Below the pieces are notes generated by a model that saw only the letters and a program-made list of their open reading frames with translations, searched no databases and was not told the DNA's origin. A stretch of 64,000 bases of DNA from AC-32 sp963755635 (GTDB taxonomy: Bacteria; Actinomycetota; Thermoleophilia; Gaiellales; Gaiellaceae), in NCBI GenBank assembly GCA_963755635.1, contig CAVWKS010000010.1, positions 399,055-463,054 on the forward strand, in the 5' to 3' direction. Both the position numbers and the translations under genes were made by a program. Shown piece by piece: positions 50,876 to 59,578 of this stretch (within the stretch, counting starts at the first letter, position 1; each line of letters begins with the position of its first letter).

Positions 50876-51016
50876 TCAGCCGAAGGCGCTGCGGAACTGG
50901 GCGAGACGCAGCGAGAGCGGCTTCTTGCAGCGGCCGCACCAGCTCGTGCTCGCGCCTCTGCGGTCGGAGCGCTCGCGCAGGATGGGCTTCTCGCAGGTGC
51001 AGGCGTCTTTCGTCAT
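50876..51016 (-). CDS. Small Cys-pair (zinc-ribbon-like) protein
   Basis: A 46-residue basic protein with CTC near the start and CGRC later (four Cys at about residues 6, 8, 27 and 30), a plausible single zinc site. The ATG overlaps the amt stop by four bases, so it is the last member of the nitrogen operon. No family was recognised. Confidence 0.5.
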   Translation of the reverse strand: MTKDACTCEKPILRERSDRRGASTSWCGRCKKPLSLRLAQFRSAFG

Positions 51017-52397
51017 GCGGCTTCCTCCAACTCTGGCTCGGCGGGCGGACGGTGCTGGTGTCCGTGGCCGAGCAAATGACCGTGTGACTCCGTGCCGTAT
51101 CCGCCGGGAACCGGGATGTAGAACTCGGGATAGCCCCACATGCCGTGCTCGGAGACGTCCAGGCCGGCGGTCTCGGTCTCCTCCTCGACGCGGATGCCCC
51201 AGAGGCGCTTCATCGTCCAGAGGCAGCCGAACGACGCGCTGAACGTGAACGCGCCGACCGCGGCGAGGCCGATCAGCTGGATCCAGACCTGGTGCAGGGA
51301 GCCGGTGTAGACGAAGCCTCCCTGGCCGGTGTTCAGCGTCGCGGCGAGCGCGGGCACCGCGAAGAGGCCCGTCGCGATCGTGCCCCAGACGCCTGAAATG
51401 CCATGCACGGCGACCGCGCCGATCGGGTCGTCGATGCCGATCCGCTCGACCCAGAGCACGCCGACGACAGCGATCACGCCCGACACGAGGCCGATCACGA
51501 CCGCCGCCCAGGGCGCGACGAAGCCCGACGCGGCTGTGACGGCGACGAGCGCCGCAAGGACGCCGTTCAGCATCATCGAGATGTCCGGCTTGCGCAGGAC
51601 GAGCCACGCGGTGATCGCGCCGCTCACGGCGCCCGCGGCGGCGGCGAGATTCGTCGTCAGCGCGACGTACGCGAAGAAGCCGATCCGGTTGCCGGTGACG
51701 ACGCCGAGCGTCGAGCCCGGGTTGAAGCCGAACCAGCCGAACCAGAGGATGAGCGTCCCGAGGACGGCGTACGGGATGTTGTGGCCGGGGATCGGGTTCC
51801 CGCGGCGCCCGTCGAACTTTCCGATCCGGGCCCGAGCAGCAACGCACCCGCCAGTGCGGCCAGCGCGCCCTGGTAGTGGACGACCGTCGAGCCGGCGAAA
51901 TCCTGCATCCCGAGCCCGAACAGCCAGCCGCCGCCCCAGACCCAGTGCGAGGTGACGGAGTAGATCAGCGTGAAGGCCGCGCCGAAGACGAAGTAGACCC
52001 AGAGCTTCGCGCGCTCGGCCATCGCGCCCCAGACGATCGCGAGCGAGACGCCCGCGAAGACGACCTCGAACATGTAGCCGGCGGCTCCCGGGACGGTCGT
52101 GAAGAACGAGTACGGCGCCTGGCCGATCGCGAGCAGTGAGTCGACCGACGGCGCGAATCCGTGCGTGCCGACCACCTTGTTCCCGTCGCCGAACGCGATC
52201 CCGAAGCCGACCGCCCAGTAGACGAGCGAGCAGACGCCGAAGATCAGGACGTTCTTGCCGGCGATGTGGGCGGCGTTCTTCATCCGCGTGAGGCCGGCCT
52301 CGAGGAACGCGAAGCCGGCCTGCATGAACATCACGAGCACGGCCGCGACAACGACCCAGAGGGTGTTCGCGGCGATCAGGAGGTCAGAGTTCTTCAT
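51013..52397 (-). CDS. amt: Ammonium transporter Amt (frame-shifted)
   Basis: An Amt/MEP ammonium channel. The first frame has MFMQAGFAFLEAGLTRMKN, GKNVLIFGVCSLVYWAVGF, SHWVWGGGWL and DFAGSTVVHYQGALAAL, all Amt signatures. A frame change near 51815-51825 links to the second frame (GRRGNPIPGHNIPYAVLGTLILWFGWFGFN, then AVHGISGVWGTIATGLF), ending at 51013. Joined length is about 461 residues with a His-rich cytoplasmic tail (HGHLLGHGHQH). It overlaps the P-II gene by four bases; P-II proteins gate Amt channels. Confidence 0.92.
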
Positions 52398-52738
52398 GCC
52401 GCCTGCTCCAGCGGACGCCCCGTGCGGTTGTGCGTGACGTGCTCGACCGGGGTCGTCCAGACGAGCCCGTCGCCGCAGTCGTTGCCGCTGCGGGCCGCGT
52501 CGGCGATGGCCCCGGCGATGGCAGCCGCCAACTCGTCCTCGACGATGAATGTCAGCAACGCCTTCGGCAGGAAGCGCGACTCGAACACGCGACCGCGGTA
52601 CTCGTGCGTGATCCCGCGCTCGCGGCCGTGCCCGACCGCCTCGACCACCGTCACCCCGACGTGCCCGGTCTGCTCCTCGACCGCGTCGATCACGAGCTCG
52701 ACCCGCTCGCGCAGGACGACCGCCTCCACCTTCGTCAT
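52394..52738 (-). CDS. P-II family nitrogen regulatory protein (atypical T-loop)
   Basis: A 114-residue P-II signal protein that binds ATP/ADP and 2-oxoglutarate and controls Amt. T-loop and B-loop regions are visible: GHGRERGITHEYRGRVFES and EDELAAAIAGAIADAA. The residue equivalent to the uridylylated/adenylylated Tyr51 is Phe52, while the earlier Tyr (residue 47) is kept. It therefore probably is not modified there and works by effector binding alone. It overlaps amt and the GNAT gene by four bases each. Confidence 0.85.
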   Translation of the reverse strand: MTKVEAVVLRERVELVIDAVEEQTGHVGVTVVEAVGHGRERGITHEYRGRVFESRFLPKALLTFIVEDELAAAIAGAIADAARSGNDCGDGLVWTTPVEHVTHNRTGRPLEQAA

Positions 52739-53226
52739 GTCACCACCTCGCTCCGTCGTTCGACCAGGACCGTGTCGCGCCAGATCCCGTGCAGCCGGCC
52801 GATCCGCTCGCGGATGCCGACCTCACGGAACCCGAACCGCCGCAGCAGCCGCAGGCTCGGCTCGTTCTCCGGAAAGACGCTCGTCTGGAGCGTCCAGATG
52901 CCGCCTCGCTCCGCGCTCTCGATCGCGGCCGCGAGCAGCTCGCGTCCGACGCCCTGCGCCCGCGCGTCTTCCGAGACGTAGACGCTGACCTCAGCCACAC
53001 CGGCGTAGCAGGGCCGCGCCGAGACCGGCAGCAGCGCGATCCAGCCGACGACCCGGCCGTCGCGCTCGGCGACCAACCGATGCGAGCCCACGTGCGCCGC
53101 GTCCCACGACTCCCACGACGGCACCTCGGTCTCGAAGGTCGCGTTCCCCGTCTCGATCCCCTCCCGGTAGATGCGCGCGACCTCCGGCCAGTCGTCCGAA
53201 CGGAGGTCGCGCACCTCCATGCTCAT
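52735..53226 (-). CDS. GNAT N-acetyltransferase (phosphinothricin-acetyltransferase-like)
   Basis: A 163-residue GNAT enzyme using acetyl-CoA. It opens MEVRDLRSDDWPEVARIYREGIETGNATFE, a pattern typical of the phosphinothricin/methionine-sulfoximine acetyltransferase group, with the acetyl-CoA loop region SVYVSEDARAQGVGRELL and the C-terminal FGFREVGIR. These enzymes acetylate glutamate analogues that inhibit glutamine synthetase, which fits its place four bases after glnII and coupled to P-II. The natural substrate is unproven. Confidence 0.85.
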   Translation of the reverse strand: MSMEVRDLRSDDWPEVARIYREGIETGNATFETEVPSWESWDAAHVGSHRLVAERDGRVVGWIALLPVSARPCYAGVAEVSVYVSEDARAQGVGRELLAAAIESAERGGIWTLQTSVFPENEPSLRLLRRFGFREVGIRERIGRLHGIWRDTVLVERRSEVVT

Positions 53227-53229
53227 CGC

Positions 53230-54273
53230 CTAGGCCGCGAAGGCGTCCTCGATCAGCGCCTGCGCGGTGACCGACTCGATCGTCTGCAGGATCCGGCCGG
53301 TGATGCGGTACGGATCCGCCAGTGAGTTCGGTCGGCGATCCTCGAGATACCCGCGGTGGCCGCTGTTCACGAAGCTGTGCGGGATCCGGACCGACGCGCC
53401 GCGGTCGGCGACGCCGAACGTGAACTCGTCGATCGCCGCGGTCTCGTGCAGGCCGGTCAGGCGCAACTCGTTCTCGGGGCCGTAGCACGCGATGTGCTCG
53501 TCGCGGGCCTCCGAGAACGCGTTCATCAGCGCGGTGAAGTACTCCTCGCCGCCTGCCTCGCGCATGTGCCTCGTCGAGAAGTTCGTGTGCAGGCCGGAGC
53601 CGTTCCAGTCGACGTCGGCTCCGAGCGGCTTCGGATGGAAGTTGAGGTCGACGCCGTGGCGCTCGCAGAGGCGGAGCATCAGGTAGCGCGCGATCCAGAG
53701 CTCGTCGGCGGCGCGCTTGGCGCCCTTGCCGAAGATCTGGAACTCCCACTGCCCCTTTGCGACCTCGGCGTTGACGCCCTCGATCCCGATCCCGGCCGCG
53801 ATGCAGAGGTCGATGTGCGCGTCGACGATGTGCCGGGCGATGTCGCCGACGTTCTTGAAGCCGACGCCGGTGTAGTACTCGCCCTGCGGCGCGGGGAACC
53901 CTTCCTTCGGGAACCCGAGCGGCGAGCCGTCCTTGTACAGGAAGTACTCCTGCTCGAACCCGAACCATGCATCGGGGTCGTCCGCGATCGCGGCGCGGCT
54001 GTTCGACGGGTGCGGGGTCCCGTCGGGCAGCAGCACCTCGCACATCACGAGGTAGGCGTGGTTCCGCGCCGGGTCGGGGAAGAGCGCGACCGGCTGCAGG
54101 AAGCAGTCCGAGCTCGAGCCGTCGGCCTGGCGGGTGGAGCTGCCGTCGAAGTTCCAAAGCGGGAGCTGCTCGACGGTCGGCTCTGCGTCGAAGTCGACGA
54201 TCTTGGTCTTGCTGCGTAGGTTCGGAACGGGCTCGTAGCCGTCCAGCCAGATGTACTCGAGCTTGTGCTTCAT
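53230..54273 (-). CDS. glnII: Glutamine synthetase type II (GlnII)
   Basis: A 347-residue eukaryotic-type (GSII) glutamine synthetase forming glutamine from glutamate, ammonia and ATP. Visible features are YIWLDGY, LRSKTKIVDF, WNFDGSSTRQA, FGFEQEYFLY (metal-binding Glu residues), NVGDIARHIVDAHID, GLHTNFSTRHMRE and NSGHRGYLEDRRPNS. ATG 54273 is preceded by GAAGGAGGCGAAGG. It is first in an operon with GNAT, P-II, amt and a small Cys protein, behind an attenuator-like leader. Confidence 0.95.
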   Translation of the reverse strand: MKHKLEYIWLDGYEPVPNLRSKTKIVDFDAEPTVEQLPLWNFDGSSTRQADGSSSDCFLQPVALFPDPARNHAYLVMCEVLLPDGTPHPSNSRAAIADDPDAWFGFEQEYFLYKDGSPLGFPKEGFPAPQGEYYTGVGFKNVGDIARHIVDAHIDLCIAAGIGIEGVNAEVAKGQWEFQIFGKGAKRAADELWIARYLMLRLCERHGVDLNFHPKPLGADVDWNGSGLHTNFSTRHMREAGGEEYFTALMNAFSEARDEHIACYGPENELRLTGLHETAAIDEFTFGVADRGASVRIPHSFVNSGHRGYLEDRRPNSLADPYRITGRILQTIESVTAQALIEDAFAA

Positions 54274-54297
54274 CCTTCGCCTCCTTCTCGGACCAAC

Positions 54298-54367
54298 AAA
54301 AAAGGGCCCACGACGCTCAGGTCGTGAGGCCCCAATGCCTCCGTGCGCGCCTTCGGCGGCGAGCACG
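54298..54367 (-). promoter_or_regulatory. Attenuator-like leader RNA of the glnII operon
   Basis: On the minus strand, hairpin 1 (54342-54367) has a 9-bp interrupted stem and loop GCCGAA. Hairpin 2 (54326-54341) is GAGGC-ATTGGG-GCCTC. A third, competing hairpin (54304-54332; 11 bp, one bulge, loop CTGAGC) is followed by six Ts (54303-54298) and is a strong intrinsic terminator sharing the GCCTC arm. The T-run ends 24 bases before the glnII ATG, leaving no room for a promoter, so transcription must read through. TAATTT (54378-54373) would start transcription at hairpin 1. It also lies downstream of the protease gene and may terminate that transcript. Confidence 0.65.
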
Positions 54368-54398
54368 CGCAGAAATTAGCGGACCGGGAGGACGGCGT

Positions 54399-55202
54399 CT
54401 AGCAGCTGCGCAGCTTGAGGCAGAGCTGGCGGACGGGAACCACGAAGTTGATGTTCTCGCCGCCGCCCGCGACTAGCACGCCGACCACGTGGCCCTGCTT
54501 GTCGAGGGCGGGGCCGCCCGAGTTGCCCGGGTTCGCCGCTGCGTCGGTCTGGATCACCTTCCAGCTGACCCGGCTGACGATGCCGGTCGTGACCGTGCCG
54601 TAAAGGCCGTACGGGCTGCCGACGAGTAGAAGCTGGTCGCCGGTCTTCGGCAGCGTGCGGTGCGGCGACTGCCACAGCGGCTCGGCGCCTGCGGGCTTGC
54701 CTTCGAGGCGGATCACCGCGAGGTCGTGCTTCGGATCGGTGCCGGCGATCTCGCCGGTCCAGTGGGCACCCTTGCGGTAGACCTGGACGCCGGTGCCGAG
54801 CTGGTCTGCCACGACGTGGTTGGCGGTCACGAGGTAGCTCGCGCTCCCATCGGTCCACGCGACGAAACCGCTGCCGAGGCCGCTTTCGGTCTCCACGGTG
54901 AAGACGCTCTTGAGCACCCGCTTCGCGAGCGGGGCGATTCCGGTCTCGCGCTGCTTCAGCGACTTCTCAGCCGACCCGAGCCGACCGGAGAGCGTGGCGT
55001 TGCGCGACTCGAGCGCGGCCACACGCTGCGCGAGCTTGCCGACCTCGGCCTGGCGCGCGGAGCGCTCGGCGCTCGTGACGGTGCTCTGGCTGACCAACAC
55101 GTACATCGCTGTGGCCAGAGCAGCGAGCGCGAGCACTGCCGCGGCGGCGCCGAGAGGCAGGCGGCGGGCAGATGCGTCGTCCCAGGTCTCGTCGTACGTC
55201 AC
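54399..55202 (-). CDS. Membrane-anchored trypsin-like serine protease (DegP/HtrA-like core)
   Basis: A 267-residue protein with an N-terminal membrane helix (AAAAVLALAALATAMYVLV), a coiled-coil segment (KLAQRVAALESRNATLSGRL) and an S1 protease domain. The triad is visible as His in TANHVV, Asp in KHDLAVIRL and Ser in NPGNSGGPAL. No PDZ domain follows, unlike classical HtrA. It is likely extracytoplasmic and involved in envelope quality control. The GTG start follows AAGGAAG. Confidence 0.83.
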   Translation of the reverse strand: MTYDETWDDASARRLPLGAAAAVLALAALATAMYVLVSQSTVTSAERSARQAEVGKLAQRVAALESRNATLSGRLGSAEKSLKQRETGIAPLAKRVLKSVFTVETESGLGSGFVAWTDGSASYLVTANHVVADQLGTGVQVYRKGAHWTGEIAGTDPKHDLAVIRLEGKPAGAEPLWQSPHRTLPKTGDQLLLVGSPYGLYGTVTTGIVSRVSWKVIQTDAAANPGNSGGPALDKQGHVVGVLVAGGGENINFVVPVRQLCLKLRSC

Positions 55203-55376
55203 AGCGCTCTTCCTTGCTATCGGCAAGGGCGCAGCGGCTCTGAAGAAGAACTTGCCGCCCTCCGAGGCCGCAGGTAAGGTGGGCCCGTGCTGCACGCGGG
55301 TTGACTCCGAGTTTTTCGGGCGCCGTCTGAGCTTCAGGCCGGCGCCGGTCTCCCCGTCCCGCGATCCAGGAGCAGC

Positions 55377-56162
55377 ATGCAAGCTCTCGAAGTCCACAAC
55401 TTGCGCAAGGAGTTCGTCCGCCGGGACGGCCGCGGCAAGCGCCGCGTAGCCGCGCTCAAGGGCGTGGACTTCACGATCGAGCGCGGTGAGTGCGTCGCCA
55501 TCCTCGGGCCGAACGGCTCGGGCAAGTCGACGCTCGTTCGCCTGCTCTCGACCCTGCTGCTCCCCGACGGCGGTACGGCGACGGTCTTCGGCCACGACGC
55601 TTTCCGCGACACCCGCGCGGTGCGGCGGATGGTCAACCGCGTCTCGGTCGAGGCGAGCTTCTTCAAGAAGATGAGCGCGATCGAGAACCTCAGCTACGCC
55701 GCGCGCTTCTACGGCCTCCGGCCGAGCCAGACCAAGGACAAGATCCCGGAGATCCTGACCAGGGTCGGCTTCGCCAAGGATCGCCGCGATGAGCCGATGG
55801 AGAACCTCTCGCGCGGGATGCAGCAGAAGGTCGCGCTCGCCCGCGCGCTGCTGACCGCGCCGATCCTGCTTTTGCTGGATGAGCCGACGACGGGACTCGA
55901 CCCGCGCTCGAAACAGGAGGTGCAGGAGTTCATCCGCGAGGTGCGCGTGGAGCACGACGCGACCATCCTGCTCTGCACGCACGACCTGGCCGAGGCCGAG
56001 ACCCTCGCCGATCGCGTCGGGATCCTCGACGACGGCAAGCTGCTCTGCCTCGAGCCGGCCGACCAGCTGAAGGCCCGCTACAACTCGACCACTCTCGAGG
56101 AGGCGTTCTTCGCCGCCAGCGGCCACGCCTTCGAGAACGGTCACGGAGGAGGTGACGACTGA
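55377..56162 (+). CDS. ABC transporter ATP-binding protein (DrrA/NatA-type)
   Basis: A 261-residue ABC ATPase of an exporter. Walker A is GPNGSGKST near residue 46, the Q-loop region follows, the signature is NLSRGMQQKVALA, Walker B is LLLLDEPTTGLDP and the switch His is in CTHDLAEAE. AGGAG lies just before the ATG. Together with the permease, which overlaps by one base (TGATG), it forms an ABC-2-type efflux or polysaccharide/lipid exporter; the substrate is unknown. Confidence 0.92.
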   Translation: MQALEVHNLRKEFVRRDGRGKRRVAALKGVDFTIERGECVAILGPNGSGKSTLVRLLSTLLLPDGGTATVFGHDAFRDTRAVRRMVNRVSVEASFFKKMSAIENLSYAARFYGLRPSQTKDKIPEILTRVGFAKDRRDEPMENLSRGMQQKVALARALLTAPILLLLDEPTTGLDPRSKQEVQEFIREVRVEHDATILLCTHDLAEAETLADRVGILDDGKLLCLEPADQLKARYNSTTLEEAFFAASGHAFENGHGGGDD

Positions 56163-56995
56163 TGCGCGGTTCAAGCCTGGCGCTGCGGCACGAGCTCGTC
56201 GGGCTCAGCGGAGTGATCGAGCGCAACATCTACCTCGTCAAGCGCTACATCTGGTGGGACGTCGCGTTCTTTCTCTGGACGGTCGCGAACACGCTCACGA
56301 TCGTCTTCATCGCCAAGGGAATCCCGGCCGTCGGCGGCCACATCGACGTCGAGAAGGTGACGACGATCCTGCTGGTCGGCGCCGTGATCTGGGCCTACCT
56401 CGGGATCATCTTCGAGATCCTCACGGAGACGGTCGCCTGGGAGCGCTGGGAGGGGACGATCGAGTACACGTTCATGGCGCCGCTCTCCCGGCCGGTGCAC
56501 CTGATCGGGATGGGGATCTTCGCGATCGGCTACGGCATCATCCGCGCCGCGCTGCTCTTCGGCGTCGTGGCCGCGTTCTTCGGCCTCCATCTGCACGACG
56601 CCAACTACGCCGCGGCGATCGTGATCCTGATGGTCGCCTCGATCTCGTTCATCGGGATCGGGATGATGACCGCGGTCCTGCCGCTGATCTCGCCCGAGAA
56701 GGGAACGCAGCTCGGCTTCGTCGCTCAGGGACTGCTGCTCGTCGTCTCGGGCGTCTATTACCCCGTCTCGGTGCTGCCCGGCTGGATGCAGGCGCTGGCC
56801 AAGATCTCGCCTGCGACCTACGCGCTGCGCGGTTGCCGCGCGGCGATCATCAACGGCGCGGGGCTGTCCGACCTGACGACCGAGATCTGGGCGCTGCTCG
56901 TGATCGGCGCGGTGTCGGTTCCGCTCGGGCTCTGGACGTTCCGCACCGGCGAGCGCTACGCCAAGAAGCACGGGAAGCTGAAGCGGTCGGGATGA
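56162..56995 (+). CDS. ABC-2-type transporter permease
   Basis: A 277-residue integral membrane protein with about six hydrophobic helices and the ABC-2 C-terminal layout (GLLLVVSGVYYPVSVLPGWM, then a loop and final helix). It pairs with the preceding ATPase, which it overlaps, and overlaps the following methyltransferase by four bases. The operon may export a small molecule modified by the downstream methyltransferases. Confidence 0.87.
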   Translation: MRGSSLALRHELVGLSGVIERNIYLVKRYIWWDVAFFLWTVANTLTIVFIAKGIPAVGGHIDVEKVTTILLVGAVIWAYLGIIFEILTETVAWERWEGTIEYTFMAPLSRPVHLIGMGIFAIGYGIIRAALLFGVVAAFFGLHLHDANYAAAIVILMVASISFIGIGMMTAVLPLISPEKGTQLGFVAQGLLLVVSGVYYPVSVLPGWMQALAKISPATYALRGCRAAIINGAGLSDLTTEIWALLVIGAVSVPLGLWTFRTGERYAKKHGKLKRSG

Positions 56996-57696
56996 GCGAG
57001 CTCGTCGACCACTTCGGCGAGGACATCGCGGCCCGGTACGACGAGTCGACCGCGGAGATGCCCGTCGAGCCGGTGGTCGACTTCCTCGCGGGGCTCGCCG
57101 GTGACGGGCCCGCGCTCGAGCTCGGGATCGGCACGGGCCGGATCGCGCTGCCGCTGTCGCAGCGCGGCGTCCGCGTGCACGGGATCGACCTCTCGGAGGC
57201 GATGGTGGCGAAACTGCGCGAGAAGCCCCGCGCCGAGGCGATCGAGGTCTCGATCGGTGACTTCGCGACGACCCGCGTCGACGGAAGCTTCTCGCTCGCG
57301 TACCTCGTCTTCAACACGATCAACAACCTGACGACGCAGGACGCGCAGGTCGCGTGCTTCGAGAACGTGGCGGCGCACCTCGAGCCCGGCGGGTGCTTCG
57401 TGATCGAGGTCGGCGTGCCGAACAGGCAACCGCTGAGCGTCTTCGACCTGAGCGAGACGCACGTCGGCGTGGACGAGTTCGACGCCGCGACGCAACGCAG
57501 CGCCTCGCATCACTTCACCCTCGTCGACGGCGAGTGGAAGCGCTTCTCGCTCCCGTTTCGCTCGGTGTTTCCCTCCGAGCTCGACCTGATGGCGCGCCTG
57601 GCGGGCATGCGGCTGCGCGAGCGCTGGAGCGGCTGGGAGCGCGAGCCGTTCACCGCCGAGAGCACGAAGCACGTCTCGGTCTGGGAGAAGGCGTGA
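56992..57696 (+). CDS. Class I SAM-dependent methyltransferase (first of two)
   Basis: A 234-residue methyltransferase with motif I LELGIGTGRIALPLS near residue 41, VHGIDLSEAMVAKL as the second strand, and a post-motif region LAYLVFNTINNLTTQD. The C-terminal half is a substrate-binding extension. It overlaps the permease by four bases and the next methyltransferase by one, so five genes from the ABC ATPase to the MFS gene look like one operon. Confidence 0.83.
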   Translation: MSELVDHFGEDIAARYDESTAEMPVEPVVDFLAGLAGDGPALELGIGTGRIALPLSQRGVRVHGIDLSEAMVAKLREKPRAEAIEVSIGDFATTRVDGSFSLAYLVFNTINNLTTQDAQVACFENVAAHLEPGGCFVIEVGVPNRQPLSVFDLSETHVGVDEFDAATQRSASHHFTLVDGEWKRFSLPFRSVFPSELDLMARLAGMRLRERWSGWEREPFTAESTKHVSVWEKA

Positions 57697-58325
57697 TGCT
57701 CGACGAGCGCAAGCGGACGGTGCAGGCCGGCTATGACGCGCTCTCGCCCCGGTTCGTCGAGTGGGGCGCGGCGGTCGAGGGGGATCCCTGGGGGCGTTTC
57801 GCCGCCGAGCTCGGCTCGCGGCTCGAGGACGGCGCGCGCGTGCTCGACCTCGGCTGCGGTGCCGGCGTGCCCAAGACGGCGCGGCTGGCAGAGCGCTTCG
57901 ACGTCCTCGGCGTCGACATCTCGGAGGAACAGGTCCGGCGAGCCCGCGAGAACGTCCCCCAGGCGAGCTTCGTCCAGAGTGACCTCGCGGCACTCGACTT
58001 CCCGGACGGCACGTTCGACGCGGTCACCGCCTTCTACTCGCTCACGCACGTTCCCCGTGAAGAGCACGCCGCCCTGTTCGCGCGTATCGCGCGTTGGCTG
58101 CGGGCCGGCGGCTTCTTCCTGGCCACGCACGGCGCCAAGGTGAGCGATGACTGGACCGGAGACTGGCTCGGCGTCGAGATGTTCTTCTCGAGCCACGACG
58201 CGGACACGAACCGGCAGCTGCTCCGCGAGGCGGGCTTCACGCTGCTGCTCGACGAGCTGGTGACCATGCGAGAGCCCGAGCCGCAGGGCGACGCGACGTT
58301 CCTCTGGGTGCTCGCGCAGACATGA
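57696..58325 (+). CDS. Class I SAM-dependent methyltransferase (second of two)
   Basis: A 209-residue methyltransferase of the UbiE/Methyltransf_11 kind: VLDLGCGAGVPKTARL near residue 48, LGVDISEEQVRRAR, and DAVTAFYSLTHVPREEH at motif IV. ATG 57696 overlaps the upstream stop (TGATG) and the gene overlaps the MFS start by four bases. It is not closely similar to its neighbour, so the pair is not a recent duplication. Confidence 0.85.
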   Translation: MLDERKRTVQAGYDALSPRFVEWGAAVEGDPWGRFAAELGSRLEDGARVLDLGCGAGVPKTARLAERFDVLGVDISEEQVRRARENVPQASFVQSDLAALDFPDGTFDAVTAFYSLTHVPREEHAALFARIARWLRAGGFFLATHGAKVSDDWTGDWLGVEMFFSSHDADTNRQLLREAGFTLLLDELVTMREPEPQGDATFLWVLAQT

Positions 58326-59578
58326 GGCGCGCCGACCCGACCCGGCTCTACTACACGCTCGAGTTCCTGCTCTCGATGCCCGCCTGGGTCGCGATGGCGG
58401 TGTACCTCGTGAGCGTGCTCCATTTCTCGCCGCTGCAGCTCGTGCTGATGGGGACGGCGATGGAGGCGGCGGTCTTCCTGTTCGAGATGCCGACCGGCGT
58501 CGTGGCCGACACCTACAGCCGGCGGCTGTCGCTGATCGTCGGCTACCTCGGGATCGGGGTCGCCTGGATGCTCGTCGGCGTCTTCTCGGCGGCCTGGGCG
58601 GTCATCGCGCTCTGGGCGCTCTGGGGGATCTCGTACACGTTCACGAGCGGCGCCTACCAGGCCTGGATCACGGACGAGATCGGGGTCGACAAGGTGGGAC
58701 GCGTCTTCCTCAATGGCGCGCGGATCAGCTACGCGGGCGCGCTCGTCGGGCTCGTCGCGCAGGTCGGGATCGGCGTGGTCTCGCTCAGGGCGGCGGTGAT
58801 CGCCGGCGGCGCGGTCACGGCGCTCTGCGGCCTGCTCTGCATCTTCGTCATGCCCGAGACGGGCTTCCGCCGCCGCCCGCGCGCCGAGCGGGGCTCCGCG
58901 CTCGCCGAGATGCGCTCGACCGCCGGCGCCGGCGCCCGCTACGCCTGGGCGGCGCCGGTGATTCTGCTGCTGGTCGGCGTCGAGCTCTTCATGGGCATGT
59001 CGAGCGAGGCGTTCGACCGCCTCAAGGAAGCGCACTTCCTGCGCGACGTCGGGCTGCCGGCCGTCGGCCAGCTCGACCCGGTCGTCTGGTTCGGGATCTT
59101 CTCGCTCGCGGGGATGGTGCTCGCGTTCCTCGGGACCGGGTGGCTGCTGAAACGCTTCGAGCGCCGCGGGCGGAAGGTGGTGACGAGCTCGCTCTTCACG
59201 CTGACCGCGATGGAGATGGTCGCGATGCTCGCCTTCGCGCTGACCGGCTCGACCTGGCTCGCGATCGCCGCGCTGCTCGGCGTCTTCTTCGCGCGCAACC
59301 TCGCCGGGCCGCTCTACACGATCTGGCTGAACGAGCAGATCACCGACTCGAGCGTGCGGGCGACGGTGCTCTCGATCAGCGGCCAGGCGAACGCGATCGG
59401 CCAGGCGGGCGGCGGGCCGGTGCTCGGCGTGATCGGAAACGTGTGGGGAATCTCCGCGGCGCTGGCGACCGGTGCAGTCGCGATCGCTCCCGCGCTGGGG
59501 CTCTACGGCCGAGCGATCGCCCACGAAGGCCGCGAGCCTGAGCTAGCAGATTTGCCGGTCCAGCCTGCGATAGACTGA
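58322..59578 (+). CDS. Major facilitator superfamily transporter
   Basis: A 418-residue polytopic MFS protein with about 12 hydrophobic segments. The MFS loop 2-3 motif appears as FEMPTGVVADTYSRRLSLI, and NEQITDSSVRATVLSISGQ lies in the C-terminal half, as in drug-efflux type transporters of the tetracycline/macrolide type. It ends the operon that starts with the ABC ATPase. The substrate is unknown. Confidence 0.87.
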   Translation: MRRADPTRLYYTLEFLLSMPAWVAMAVYLVSVLHFSPLQLVLMGTAMEAAVFLFEMPTGVVADTYSRRLSLIVGYLGIGVAWMLVGVFSAAWAVIALWALWGISYTFTSGAYQAWITDEIGVDKVGRVFLNGARISYAGALVGLVAQVGIGVVSLRAAVIAGGAVTALCGLLCIFVMPETGFRRRPRAERGSALAEMRSTAGAGARYAWAAPVILLLVGVELFMGMSSEAFDRLKEAHFLRDVGLPAVGQLDPVVWFGIFSLAGMVLAFLGTGWLLKRFERRGRKVVTSSLFTLTAMEMVAMLAFALTGSTWLAIAALLGVFFARNLAGPLYTIWLNEQITDSSVRATVLSISGQANAIGQAGGGPVLGVIGNVWGISAALATGAVAIAPALGLYGRAIAHEGREPELADLPVQPAID

